A stretch of 64,000 nucleotides of DNA from NCBI RefSeq assembly GCF_009806575.1, contig NZ_CP047095.1, forward strand, positions 1,740,001 to 1,804,000, given 5' to 3'. The notes under the pieces were generated by a model. It was not told the DNA's origin and did no database searches. It worked only from the letters and a program-made list of their open reading frames with translations. Within the stretch, counting starts at the first letter, position 1, and every line of letters starts with the position of its first letter. The stretch comes from Rossellomorea marisflavi (lineage in GTDB: Bacteria; Bacillota; Bacilli; Bacillales; Bacillaceae_B). This document shows, piece after piece, positions 53,830 through 63,600 of this stretch. Made by a program: the position numbers and the translations under genes.

Positions 53830-54245
53830 GTAAACATCTCGTAAAGCATAGGCATGGATACACCGAAAGCAAGGTGACCGATCGTCCATAGGGCGATGGC
53901 TGCCATGTCGTCCATAGGAGGAACCTCCTTTAGGGCGAGGTAAGACAAGGGAAAATACAGGAAGATCGTCGGTACTGTCAAGATGAAGGAAAACCACCAA
54001 CGCCAAGTCTTATTAAGGTTCCATCTGTCCAGCACCCAACCGTAGAGCATCCCGATGATGACGGCGATGATGAGGTGAAACAAAAATTCCATCCATTCAG
54101 GCCAAAGGATGCTGCCGAAGAAAGGGAGGAAGTCTACATTCAATAACAATGTATAAACCCCTATATCGGTCATGAACTGAAACGCTTTTAATACAAGACC
54201 CAAGAATGTTCCTGCCAACAGCCCGATCAAAGCGCCCTTACCCAT
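53802..54245 (-). CDS. Four-span membrane protein, unknown function
   Basis: 147 residues with four or five hydrophobic segments (about 4-22, 27-45, 55-72, 87-108, 115-135) and tryptophan-rich loops (WPEWMEF, RWNLNKTWRWWFS). Its ATG overlaps the stop codon of ylaI (TAATG), so translation is coupled; GGATGATG lies upstream. I do not recognise the family and do not recall it at this place in B. subtilis. Confidence 0.7.
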   Translation of the reverse strand: MGKGALIGLLAGTFLGLVLKAFQFMTDIGVYTLLLNVDFLPFFGSILWPEWMEFLFHLIIAVIIGMLYGWVLDRWNLNKTWRWWFSFILTVPTIFLYFPLSYLALKEVPPMDDMAAIALWTIGHLAFGVSMPMLYEMFTKKRQQSII

Positions 54246-54445
54246 TAAAAGTCATCATCCACTTTAGGGGAGCGGTACAGCTTAAAGTTACCGGAAGCTG
54301 CGCGTTCTTCGGTTCTTTTTTTGATGCGTTCATTGCATTGATTACACATATATGTGTGAATAGGGCGATTCCTCAGTCGTTTTGCTTGTAGCGAATAATC
54401 CTCAATGTTATCAATTACATCGCATAATGCGCATTTAACTCTCAT
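54245..54445 (-). CDS. ylaI: Zinc-ribbon protein YlaI
   Basis: 66 residues with two CxxC pairs (CALC near 5, CNQC near 35) forming a zinc ribbon, and the family core LRNRPIHTYMC. GAGGTG lies six bases before ATG 54445; the GTG at 54454 is part of that site. Possible nucleic-acid-binding protein; function unknown. Confidence 0.85.
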   Translation of the reverse strand: MRVKCALCDVIDNIEDYSLQAKRLRNRPIHTYMCNQCNERIKKRTEERAASGNFKLYRSPKVDDDF

Positions 54446-54617
54446 ATGTGACACCTCGATTCAATTTCTCATTAGTGATAGTATATCATGAGCAGTCCCG
54501 GTCGTCTTGCGTCGGTTCATAAAGATGAGGAAAATAAATACATGCAACAGGATGGGAGCTCTGCTATACTGAAAGTGTAAGATTCTGAAGGTACAGTAGA
54601 GAGTCTAGGGGGATTGG

Positions 54618-55073
54618 ATGGCAAACCAGGTAGAACATTCGCTTTTTCCCGATTTATATGAGTGTTTTCAGTCAGAAAGATTCGTCACGCTGTCCACGGT
54701 TGATTTTGAAACCGGCGGACCGAATGTCAGTGCGATTTCATGGATCTATGCAAAGGATGAAACATCTCTTCTGCTTGCGGTGGACCAAAAATCTCGGATC
54801 CTTCAGAACATTGCTCAAAACCCGCTGACAGTAGTCAACGTCATTGCAAACGAGTCGACTTATTCGATTTCAGGGGAATCGGCTGTCCTTATGCCGCGCC
54901 TTGAAGGAGTCCCGCTGAAGGTATCGCTCATCAGACTGGCGATCCGGGAAGTGAGGGACGTGATGTTCTATGGCTCCAAAATCTCTGTAGAACCCGTTTA
55001 TGAAAAAACATATGATAAATCCGCGGCAGAAAGATTGGACCGCCAAGTGTTAGAAGCCATGAAAAAGGCATAG
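54618..55073 (+). CDS. ylaL: Pyridoxamine-phosphate-oxidase-like flavoprotein YlaL
   Basis: 151 residues of the split-barrel FMN-binding fold (RFVTLSTVDFETGGPNVSAISWIY, then LLLAVDQKSRILQNIAQNP). Probably binds a flavin or related cofactor; the pyridoxine synthesis residues are not recognisable. TAGGGGGATTGG precedes the ATG. In B. subtilis ylaL lies after ylaK; here it is before ylaJ. Confidence 0.8.
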   Translation: MANQVEHSLFPDLYECFQSERFVTLSTVDFETGGPNVSAISWIYAKDETSLLLAVDQKSRILQNIAQNPLTVVNVIANESTYSISGESAVLMPRLEGVPLKVSLIRLAIREVRDVMFYGSKISVEPVYEKTYDKSAAERLDRQVLEAMKKA

Positions 55074-55096
55074 TGCCCCTTCATGGCTTCTTTTTG
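55053..55096 (+). terminator. Terminator overlapping the end of ylaL
   Basis: GAAGCCATGAA (55053-55063) inside the last codons of ylaL pairs with TTCATGGCTTC (55080-55090), followed by TTTTT. Confidence 0.75.
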
Positions 55097-55097
55097 T

Positions 55098-55694
55098 TCA
55101 ATCGATTTTGTCGTAGGATTGCTTTTCTTGTTCCTTCTTCAGCTCCCGATCATTGGACCTGTTCATATCCCCTTTAGGGTTTTCGGGACCATTTTCGGGA
55201 TCTGTATCCTTGAGGGACTTCGGTACTTCGGGCATCAGTCTCCCCGATATATCGGATAGTTCATTGAAGATCCCTTGAAGTGGCCGTCCGTTTTGTACAT
55301 CCTTGCTGATTTCTTGCAGTCGGGCATACAGATCGGGGTCGGCCACGATCACAGCCTGTGCTCCGTATGGATCTTCCTGAAGGGCTTCAGCTACGGAGTA
55401 TTTGATTGTGCCAACCTGAGACCTTTCAACATTGGCACCAACATCGATGCCTACAAAGGCATATTTCCCGATGACGACAGCAGTGGCATCATGGACATTG
55501 GGGATCGATGTACTCAGGTTGACCAGGTGTTCGGAAATCTGTTGACCGGACTTTCGTTCCACCCGCTTGGGGATGTTGCTGTCATTTACGGTGATCGGCT
55601 GATTGCCGGAACGCTCACCCTGAGCCTCATCTGTATTGCGGGCACAAGCCGTGATGAAGGTGAGGGCCAAAAGGAGCAGGATGAATCTGTTCAT
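55098..55694 (-). CDS. ylaJ: YhcN/YlaJ-family spore lipoprotein
   Basis: 198 residues. Lipoprotein signal (ALTFITAC, cysteine near 17), then the YhcN/YlaJ domain (HDATAVVIGKYAFVGIDVGANV, ALQEDPYGAQAVIVADPDL) and a charged, disordered tail. Members are spore-associated and contribute to germination in B. subtilis. ATG 55694 follows GGGAGG by seven bases; the longer frame to 55769 lacks this. Confidence 0.85.
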   Translation of the reverse strand: MNRFILLLLALTFITACARNTDEAQGERSGNQPITVNDSNIPKRVERKSGQQISEHLVNLSTSIPNVHDATAVVIGKYAFVGIDVGANVERSQVGTIKYSVAEALQEDPYGAQAVIVADPDLYARLQEISKDVQNGRPLQGIFNELSDISGRLMPEVPKSLKDTDPENGPENPKGDMNRSNDRELKKEQEKQSYDKID

Positions 55695-55868
55695 ATACAA
55701 ACCTCCCTGATTAGGATCATTCTTTCTCCTTATTGTGTAATGTTCTTCTATCTTTATACGCTCGTACATATATTTGAGAAACGGGCCGTCCTATTAGGTA
55801 GCTGGAATGACCGGAAGTCGAGAGGCTACATACAATAGTGTTAAGAATAAGGAGCAGGAGGCATCGAT

Positions 55869-57197
55869 TTGAATAAAATTTATGTACTGGATACCAATGT
55901 CTTATTACAAGATCCACAGGCCATCTTTTCCTTCCAGGATAATGAGGTCGTCATCCCAGCCGTTGTACTCGAAGAAGTGGATTCGAAGAAGCGTTATATG
56001 GATGAAGTCGGAAGAAACGCAAGACATGTATCGAAACTCATAGATCAACTTCGGCAAGACGGAAAGCTCCATGAAAAAATCCCTCTCTATACAGGCGGCT
56101 CAATCAGGATCGAATTGAATCACCGGTCCTTCCAGCAGCTTCAAGATATTTTTGTAGAAAAAACAAATGATAACAGGATCATAGCCGTGGCGAAAAACCT
56201 TTCCCTCGAAGAAGAAGCGAAAACCGATGGGAAGACGGTCATACTCGTCAGTAAAGATACCCTGGTCAGGGTGAAAGCCGATGCGATCGGATTGATTGCG
56301 GAGGATTTCCTCAGTGACCGGGTGGTGGAAGTGAACGATGTGTACACCGGTTTTGAAGAGGTGTATGTTGACAAAGAGGTGTTGGATCGTTATTACGAGA
56401 AGGGGGAGCTTTCACTGACGGATGTCAGTGGCCACAGATTGTATCCCCACGAATTCATCATTTTGAAAGATGCTCTCGGGAGTTCCGCTTCAGCACTCGG
56501 AAGGGTGGATCAGCAAGGACAGAAGCTGAGGAAGCTCGTATACGATCAGGAGCATATGTGGGGGATCAAGGCGAGGAATGTGCAGCAGCTTATGGCGACG
56601 GAATTGCTCCTGAGGGATGACATTTCCCTGGTTACGATGATCGGGAAGGCCGGTACGGGGAAGACGCTGCTCGCACTTGCTGCCGGATTGCTTCAGACAG
56701 AGGACTTCCATAAATTCAATAAGCTCTTAGTGGCACGTCCCATCGTGCCGGTAGGAAAGGACATCGGCTATCTGCCGGGTGAAAAACAGGAGAAGTTGAG
56801 GCCGTGGATGCAGCCGATCTTCGACAATCTCGAATACCTGTTCAATGTCAAAAAGCCCGGGGAACTGGATGATATCCTTGCGGGCATGGCATCCATTGAA
56901 GTGGAAGCCCTCACCTATATACGCGGCCGGAGCATCCCGGACCAATTCATCATCATTGATGAGGCACAGAATTTGACGAAACATGAAGTCAAAACGATCC
57001 TCACAAGGGTGGGGGAGAGGAGCAAGATCGTGTTGATGGGAGATCCCGCTCAGATCGATCATCCATATCTGGATGAATACAATAACGGGCTGACGTATGT
57101 GGTGGAGAAGTTCAAGGATCAGCAGATCGCCGGTCATGTCAGGCTGATGAAGGGTGAACGATCGGGTCTTGCCCAGCTTGCGGCAGACCTTCTATAA
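55869..57197 (+). CDS. phoH2: PhoH2 protein (PIN ribonuclease plus PhoH helicase)
   Basis: 442 residues (YlaK). N-terminal PIN domain (about 3-150; LDTNVLLQDP, EEVDSKK acidic site) fused to a PhoH-type ATPase with Walker A GKAGTGKT near 262, RPIVPVGKDIGYLPG and FIIIDEAQN. PhoH2 proteins unwind and cut RNA. TTG start at 55869, eight bases after AGGAGG. Divergent from ylaJ. Confidence 0.92.
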   Translation: MNKIYVLDTNVLLQDPQAIFSFQDNEVVIPAVVLEEVDSKKRYMDEVGRNARHVSKLIDQLRQDGKLHEKIPLYTGGSIRIELNHRSFQQLQDIFVEKTNDNRIIAVAKNLSLEEEAKTDGKTVILVSKDTLVRVKADAIGLIAEDFLSDRVVEVNDVYTGFEEVYVDKEVLDRYYEKGELSLTDVSGHRLYPHEFIILKDALGSSASALGRVDQQGQKLRKLVYDQEHMWGIKARNVQQLMATELLLRDDISLVTMIGKAGTGKTLLALAAGLLQTEDFHKFNKLLVARPIVPVGKDIGYLPGEKQEKLRPWMQPIFDNLEYLFNVKKPGELDDILAGMASIEVEALTYIRGRSIPDQFIIIDEAQNLTKHEVKTILTRVGERSKIVLMGDPAQIDHPYLDEYNNGLTYVVEKFKDQQIAGHVRLMKGERSGLAQLAADLL

Positions 57198-57210
57198 CAG
57201 AATTTATACA

Positions 57211-57253
57211 AAAGACGGCCTCGTGGGGAGTAACCCTCGAGGCCGTCTTTGTA
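57211..57253. terminator. Bidirectional terminator after phoH2
   Basis: AAAGACGGCCTCG (57211-57223) pairs with CGAGGCCGTCTTT (57238-57250). The stem also serves the convergent gene ending at 57258. Confidence 0.85.
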
Positions 57254-57257
57254 TGTT

Positions 57258-57755
57258 CTATTCGATCCGGAATGCCTTGACCGATGTGATGGGCTCCGTT
57301 TGATTGGATCCGTCGCCGTAATAGGCATGGACCGGGCCGTTTTCCTTAAGGGGCTTTCCATTCAACGAAAAGCCGAGGATAAGATCACGGGCTTCTGGTA
57401 AGGACAGCGTATGTTCCCCCTCGTCCGTCTCGATGACAACCGTTGCAGCGTCAGCGTGAGGCTCTGCATTTTTCAGGAATGGGGCGAACGGGATGCCGAA
57501 CGTTCCCGTCAAGACCTTTTCCTTTTCATATTTCTTTTCCGTCTTCAGTGTAGGAGGATAGGTTGCACCTTCCTGGATTTCCCTAGACCAGTGGCGGGAT
57601 ACGGCTTTCGTATATTCTTCAAGTTCATCTATCGCTTCTGTCGTGCGTGAGAAATAGGTCGTCAGATCCACTTTTCGATCGTCGAAGATCCAGACGCCTG
57701 CATCTAATGTGATGGGAAACGTAACATTCCCCTTGATTGGTACGATGGTTTCCAT
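57258..57755 (-). CDS. Conserved soluble protein, unknown function
   Basis: 165 residues, acidic and soluble, beginning METIVPIKGNVTFPITLD and containing WIFDDRKVDLTTYF and LNGKPLKENGPVHAYYGDGSN. I recall close relatives in Bacillus that databases label peptidyl-prolyl isomerase, but I see no prolyl isomerase motif. GAAGGGGAGATC precedes the ATG. Predicted beta-rich C-terminal half. Confidence 0.7.
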   Translation of the reverse strand: METIVPIKGNVTFPITLDAGVWIFDDRKVDLTTYFSRTTEAIDELEEYTKAVSRHWSREIQEGATYPPTLKTEKKYEKEKVLTGTFGIPFAPFLKNAEPHADAATVVIETDEGEHTLSLPEARDLILGFSLNGKPLKENGPVHAYYGDGSNQTEPITSVKAFRIE

Positions 57756-57879
57756 GAATGATCTCCCCTTCTGGATGATACCTAAAGTATACAGGTAGAA
57801 AACCTATTTGTCACATGGATTGGAAGTGTTTTCAATGCGGGGTTTGGGGAATGATAATGAATACTTAGGAGGAGATACG

Positions 57880-58803
57880 ATGTCTCAGGCACAAAGAATC
57901 CTTGAAGAACTCATTCGGAAGGCTGCGCCTTTTACAAAAGAAGGACGGGTCGCCCATTATATTCCTGCATTGAATGAGCAGGATCCGGATGATCTGGCGA
58001 TTTCCATCCACTTTCTCGACGGAAGGACATGTCATGCAGGATCACATATGAAGAAATTCACCCTGCAAAGTGTATCCAAGGTCATCACACTGGCTTTGGT
58101 CTTGATGGACTGCGGGCAGGAAGAGGTGTTTTCCAAGGTGGGGATGGAGCCTACGGGCGACCCGTTCAACTCGATTGCAAAGCTCGAAACAAACAAGCCT
58201 TCGAAACCTCTCAACCCGATGATCAATGCCGGTGCACTGGCGGTGACCTCCATGATCAAGGGAGGGACATGCAGTGAAAAGTGGGACCGACTCATTGCCT
58301 TCATCAATCATATGACGGGGGATGACGTAACGTATAATCCGGAGGTGGCACAATCAGAGCTCGAGACCGCCGATCTCAACAGGGCCCTCTGTTACTTTAT
58401 GAAGCAGCACGGGGTGATCGATATCGATGTGGAGGAGCTCCTCGATCTCTATACGAAGCAATGTGCAGTTGAAATGAGCTGCATGGATCTGGCGAGGATC
58501 GGGGCAGTCTTTGCCAATGACGGGGTGGAGCCGGGATCGGGCCGGCGCATCATCACGAAGGATACGGCAAGGATCTGCAAGACCTTCATGGTGACGTGCG
58601 GAATGTATAATCGCTCCGGGGAATTTGCGATCAAAGTCGGCATACCGGCCAAAAGCGGTGTTTCCGGAGGGATAATGGGATCGGTACCAGGTAAATGCGG
58701 GGTCGGTCTCTTCGGTCCGAGTCTTGATGACGTAGGGAACAGCGTTGCGGGTGTGAAAATCCTTGAGATGCTGAGCTCTCAATATTCCTGGAGTATTTTC
58801 TGA
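57880..58803 (+). CDS. glsA: Glutaminase
   Basis: 307 residues, serine-dependent beta-lactamase-like glutaminase (YlaM type) that hydrolyses glutamine to glutamate and ammonia. Catalytic FTLQSVSKV (Ser-x-x-Lys near 64-67), the NPMINAGAL segment, and the C-terminal [30 protein letters not shown] precedes ATG 57880; the GTG/ATG choices upstream to 57808 lack a site. Supplies ammonia and glutamate, in line with nearby pycA feeding the TCA cycle. Confidence 0.93.
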   Translation: MSQAQRILEELIRKAAPFTKEGRVAHYIPALNEQDPDDLAISIHFLDGRTCHAGSHMKKFTLQSVSKVITLALVLMDCGQEEVFSKVGMEPTGDPFNSIAKLETNKPSKPLNPMINAGALAVTSMIKGGTCSEKWDRLIAFINHMTGDDVTYNPEVAQSELETADLNRALCYFMKQHGVIDIDVEELLDLYTKQCAVEMSCMDLARIGAVFANDGVEPGSGRRIITKDTARICKTFMVTCGMYNRSGEFAIKVGIPAKSGVSGGIMGSVPGKCGVGLFGPSLDDVGNSVAGVKILEMLSSQYSWSIF

Positions 58804-58943
58804 TCCACTGATCTATTCGCTCCATTCATTCATATGATTGTCATAGACTGGCGTCACAATCTCTTATTTCTCTTGCATTTTGCCTTGTTTAACGATAAAA
58901 TTTTAAGACAGAATGTTATTTGTTCGGAATGGGGTGGACGACT

Positions 58944-59225
58944 GTGGCGTCAGAAATGACCATCAATCATAGAGAAAAGGCATACGAGCTATTGAAGGCC
59001 GATGCAGATAAAATATTGCAACTGATCAAAGTTCAAATGGACAACTTAACGATGCCTCAATGTCCTTTGTACGAAGAAGTATTGGACACGCAGATGTTCG
59101 GCCTGTCCCGTGAAATCGAATTCGCGGTCCGTCTGGGACTTGTGGATGATGGTGACGGCAAAGAGTTAATTGATTCTTTGGAAAGGGAACTTTCTGCCCT
59201 TCATGAAGCATCGACAAAAAAGTAA
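58944..59225 (+). CDS. ylaN: YlaN family protein
   Basis: 93 residues, helical; [40 protein letters not shown] is nearly invariant in Firmicutes. YlaN is needed under iron limitation and recent work in Staphylococcus and Bacillus links it to relief of Fur repression through iron binding. GTG 58944 gives the MASEM start and length of the B. subtilis protein and follows GGGGTGG. Confidence 0.92.
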   Translation: MASEMTINHREKAYELLKADADKILQLIKVQMDNLTMPQCPLYEEVLDTQMFGLSREIEFAVRLGLVDDGDGKELIDSLERELSALHEASTKK

Positions 59226-59237
59226 AATAGACATGAC

Positions 59238-59277
59238 AACTCAAACAATACCTCATACTGTTGTTTGAGTTTTTTTG
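59238..59277 (+). terminator. Terminator after ylaN
   Basis: AACTCAAACAA (59238-59248) pairs with TTGTTTGAGTT (59261-59271), followed by five more T. Confidence 0.88.
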
Positions 59278-59322
59278 TTAAGTGATATACATAAAGATCT
59301 GGATGATAAAGGATTGAAAGCT

Positions 59323-60534
59323 ATGTTCAAAAAAATATTGAAATCATATGACTACTCACTGATCGGGGTCTATCTGATGCTGTGCATTTTCGGACTTGTG
59401 ATGGTGTACAGCTCCAGCATGGTCGTTGCTGTGGAAAAGTTCGGTATGGAAAGTGATTATTTTTATAAGAAGCAGCTGGTGAATCTTGTCATCAGCTTTG
59501 TGGCTTTCCTGGTTGCTGCCTGGTTCCCATACAAGGCGTTTAAGATCGGGAAGGTCCTGAAGACCCTCATGCTTCTGGTCATCGCCCTTCTTATATCCGT
59601 GCATTTCTTCGGAAGCGTCGTGAATAACGCGAAAAGCTGGATCGACCTCGGGGTCATGAGGATCCAGCCTTCGGAATTCGCAAAGCTTGCGGTCATCATC
59701 TATCTCGGATCCGTCTACTCGAAGAAGCAGGCATACATAAACGATCTCAACAGGGGACTGGCACCGCCCCTTGTATTCCTTGGATTCATCTGCTTCATCG
59801 TTTTCCTCGAGCCCGACTTCGGTACCGCGGCGATCATCTTCCTCATCGGGCTGATCGTGATACTCTGTTCCGGGATCAACCATAAGACGTTCTTCAAGCT
59901 AGCCGGGATGGCAGCTGCGTTGGTAGTGATCGTCTCACCGATCATCTACCTTGCCAGGGGACATATCTTCACAGAGGTGAGGATGAACAGGATCAATGCC
60001 TACCTTTCCCCGTTCCAGGATGCACAGGGGATCGGGTACCAGCTCGTTAATTCCTACCTTGCCATCGGTTCGGGAGGGGTCAAAGGACTCGGCCTCGGTC
60101 AGAGTGTCCAGAAGCTCGGATACATCCCTGAGCCCCAGACGGATTTCATCATGGCGATCATTGCCGAGGAACTGGGCATCTTTGGAGTGGCATTTGTGAT
60201 TCTCGGACTTGCCTATCTGGTCCTCAGGGGGATCTATATCGGAGTCAAATGCCAGGATCCTTTTGGCACGATGATTGCCATCGGGATCTCCAGCATGATC
60301 GGCATCCAGGCTTTCATCAATCTTGGAGGGGTGTCGGGACTCATTCCGATCACAGGTGTCCCGCTTCCGTTCATCAGCTATGGGGGCTCATCCCTTCTCG
60401 TACTGTCCCTTTCACTGGGAGTACTGGTGAACGTCGCGATGTTCAATCGTTATGAAGAAAAATATAAAACAAAGAAGGAAAATGACATTCCTTCGGAGAA
60501 TATGTCTAATAATCGGAATTTTTATAAGATGTAA
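59323..60534 (+). CDS. ftsW: Septal peptidoglycan polymerase FtsW
   Basis: SEDS-family glycosyltransferase that polymerises lipid II at the septum with a class B PBP. 403 residues, as in B. subtilis, with ten membrane helices; conserved AKSWIDLG, RIQPSEFAKLA, LEPDFGTA and PEPQTDFI segments (the last holds the catalytic aspartate region), and LPFISYGGSSLL near the end. ATG 59323 follows AAAGGATTGA. It follows ylaN and precedes pycA as in B. subtilis. Confidence 0.95.
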   Translation: MFKKILKSYDYSLIGVYLMLCIFGLVMVYSSSMVVAVEKFGMESDYFYKKQLVNLVISFVAFLVAAWFPYKAFKIGKVLKTLMLLVIALLISVHFFGSVVNNAKSWIDLGVMRIQPSEFAKLAVIIYLGSVYSKKQAYINDLNRGLAPPLVFLGFICFIVFLEPDFGTAAIIFLIGLIVILCSGINHKTFFKLAGMAAALVVIVSPIIYLARGHIFTEVRMNRINAYLSPFQDAQGIGYQLVNSYLAIGSGGVKGLGLGQSVQKLGYIPEPQTDFIMAIIAEELGIFGVAFVILGLAYLVLRGIYIGVKCQDPFGTMIAIGISSMIGIQAFINLGGVSGLIPITGVPLPFISYGGSSLLVLSLSLGVLVNVAMFNRYEEKYKTKKENDIPSENMSNNRNFYKM

Positions 60535-60603
60535 ATGTAGAAAAATGCGGTTTTTCTCATTGAATGCCAATTCATTCATGCGTTGAACATGATTGCTTTG
60601 TCT

Positions 60604-60648
60604 AGGGTCTGCCCCCTAAGATGCTTCTTTCGGGTCAGCCCTTTTTTC
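60604..60648 (+). terminator. Terminator after ftsW
   Basis: AGGGTCTGCCC and GGGTCAGCCCT form an imperfect stem around a 17-base loop, followed by six T. Confidence 0.7.
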
Positions 60649-60699
60649 ATAGAATGATAGATGAAGACATCAACCATGAAGAGCAAAAGGAGAGATTGT

Positions 60700-63600
60700 A
60701 TGAAGAAGATTCAAAAAGTATTAGTAGCCAACCGTGGAGAAATTGCCATCCGGGTCTTTCGTGCATGTACCGAGCTGAATATCCGTACTGTCGCCGTGTA
60801 CAGTAAAGAAGATTCCGGCTCCTATCATCGCTATAAAGCGGATGAAGCCTATCTTGTGGGGGAAGGGAAGAAGCCGATCGACGCCTATCTTGATATCGAG
60901 GATATCATCAGGATCGCCAAGACGGCAGACGTGGATGCCATCCATCCCGGCTACGGGTTCTTATCCGAAAACATACATTTTGCCAGGAGATGCGAGGAAG
61001 AAGGCATCATCTTCGTTGGACCGCACACCAAACATCTTGATATGTTCGGAGACAAGGTCAAAGCCCGCCAGCAGGCAGTAGAAGCCAATATCCCCGTCAT
61101 CCCGGGTACCGACGGACCCGTCCAATCCCTCGAGGAAGTCATCAGCTTCGGGAAGGATAACGGATTCCCGATCATCATCAAAGCTTCCTTGGGCGGTGGC
61201 GGACGCGGAATGCGGATCGTACGGAATCTCGAAAGCCTGAAAGAGGCTTACGAGCGTGCTAAATCCGAAGCGAAAGCAGCATTCGGGAACGATGAGATCT
61301 ATGTTGAGAAGTTCGTTGAAAAGCCGAAGCACATCGAAGTCCAAATCCTAGGGGATGAAGACGGGAACATCGTGCATCTTTATGAACGGGACTGCTCGAT
61401 TCAAAGAAGGCACCAAAAGGTCGTCGAGGTGGCACCATCGGTTTCCCTTGGAGATGACCTCAGGGAAGAGATCTGTGAGGCAGCGGTAAGATTGATGAAG
61501 AACGTCGACTATGTGAATGCAGGGACGGTCGAGTTCCTCGTGGCAGACGGACGTTTTTATTTCATCGAGGTCAATCCACGGGTACAGGTCGAGCATACGA
61601 TCACCGAAATGGTGACGGGTGTCGATATCGTCCAATCACAGCTCCTCATTGCAGAAGGGCACCCCCTTCATGGAAGCAAACTCGGCATTCCTGAGCAAGA
61701 AGATGTGAGGACGAACGGATTTGCGATTCAATCCCGTGTGACGACAGAGGACCCACTGAATCAATTCATGCCCGATACCGGTAAGATCATGGCCTATCGC
61801 TCGGGAGGAGGTTTCGGTGTCAGGCTCGATGCAGGGAACGGCTTCCAGGGTGCGGTCATCACGCCGTATTACGATTCGCTCCTTGTAAAGCTGTCAACGT
61901 GGGCGCTCACGTTCGAACAGGCTGCAAGCAAGATGGTGAGGAACCTACAGGAATTCAGGATCCGGGGAATTAAGACCAATATTCCGTTCCTTGAGAATGT
62001 GGTGAAACACGAAAACTTCGTCACAGGGAAGTATGATACATCATTCATCGATACGACGCCTGAGCTTTTCCTATTCCCGAAACGGAAGGACAGGGGTACG
62101 AAGATGCTCACCTACATCGGGAATGTCACGATCAACGGATTCCCCGGCGTAGAGAAGAGGAAAAAACCGGTCTTCACCAAACCGCGCATTCCTTCTTTGC
62201 AGAATCCGGTTGCGGAAAAGGCAAGGGGAACGAAGCAGATCCTTGATGAGAAAGGTGCGGAAGGTCTTGTGGAGTGGGTGAAGGAGCAGAAGTCGGTCCT
62301 TCTAACCGACACGACCTTCCGTGATGCCCATCAATCGCTTCTCGCGACCCGCGTGAGGACGACGGACCTGAAGGCCATTGCGGAGCCGACGGCAGAATTG
62401 CTGCCGGATCTCTTCTCCTATGAAATGTGGGGAGGTGCCACATTTGATGTTGCCTATCGATTCTTGAAGGAAGACCCGTGGGACAGGCTCCTGACCTTGA
62501 GGGAGCGGATTCCGAATGTCCTCTTCCAGATGCTTCTGAGAGCATCCAACGCAGTCGGCTACAAAAACTATCCGGATAATGTCATCCGGGAGTTTGTAGA
62601 AAAGTCAGCGTATGCAGGTATCGATGTGTTCAGGATCTTTGACAGCCTCAACTGGGTCAAAGGAATGGAAGTCGCCATCGATGCCGTGCGCCAGAGCGGA
62701 AAGATCGCAGAAGCTGCCATCTGTTATACAGGTGACATAGAAGACGAAACACGTGCCAAATATAATATCGATTATTACAAAGAGATCGCCAAGGAATTGG
62801 AAGCAAGCGGTGCCCATATGCTGGCGATCAAAGATATGGCGGGTCTCCTCAAGCCTCAGTCAGCTTATCGTCTGATCTCAGAGCTTAAGAGCACGGTTGA
62901 CTTGCCTATCCATCTCCATACACATGACACAAGCGGGAACGGGATCTACACGTATGCAAAAGCCGTTGAAGCTGGAGTGGACATCGTCGATACAGCTCTC
63001 AGCACAATGTCGGGCCTGACCTCCCAGCCTAGTGCCAACACGCTCTATTACGCGTTGAAGGGTACGGAGCGGGAGCCACAGGTGGACATCCAATCCCTTG
63101 AGACACTCTCTCATTATTGGGAGGATGTGCGTAAATATTACACTGACTTCGAAAGCGGGATGATGTCACCTCATTCGGAAGTCTACAAGCACGAAATGCC
63201 GGGCGGGCAATACAGCAATCTGCAGCAGCAGGCGAAGGCTGTCGGGCTCGGCGACCGCTGGGAAGAAGTAAAGGACATGTATGCGAGGGTGAACCAGCTG
63301 TTCGGTGATATCGTCAAAGTGACCCCTTCTTCTAAAGTGGTGGGGGATATGGCCCTCTTCATGGTACAGAATGAACTGGACGAGGAGACGGTACTCGAGA
63401 GAGGGGAAAAGATCGATTTCCCTGATTCAGTCATCGAACTTTTCGAAGGCTACCTTGGTCAGCCTCACGGGGGCTTCCCGGAGGAACTTCAACGAGTCAT
63501 CCTCAAAGGCCGTACACCGATCACGGTCCGTCCTGGTGAACTTCTGGATGATGTCGATTTCAACGCTCTTAAAGAAAAGCTGTTTGAAGATCTGAAACGT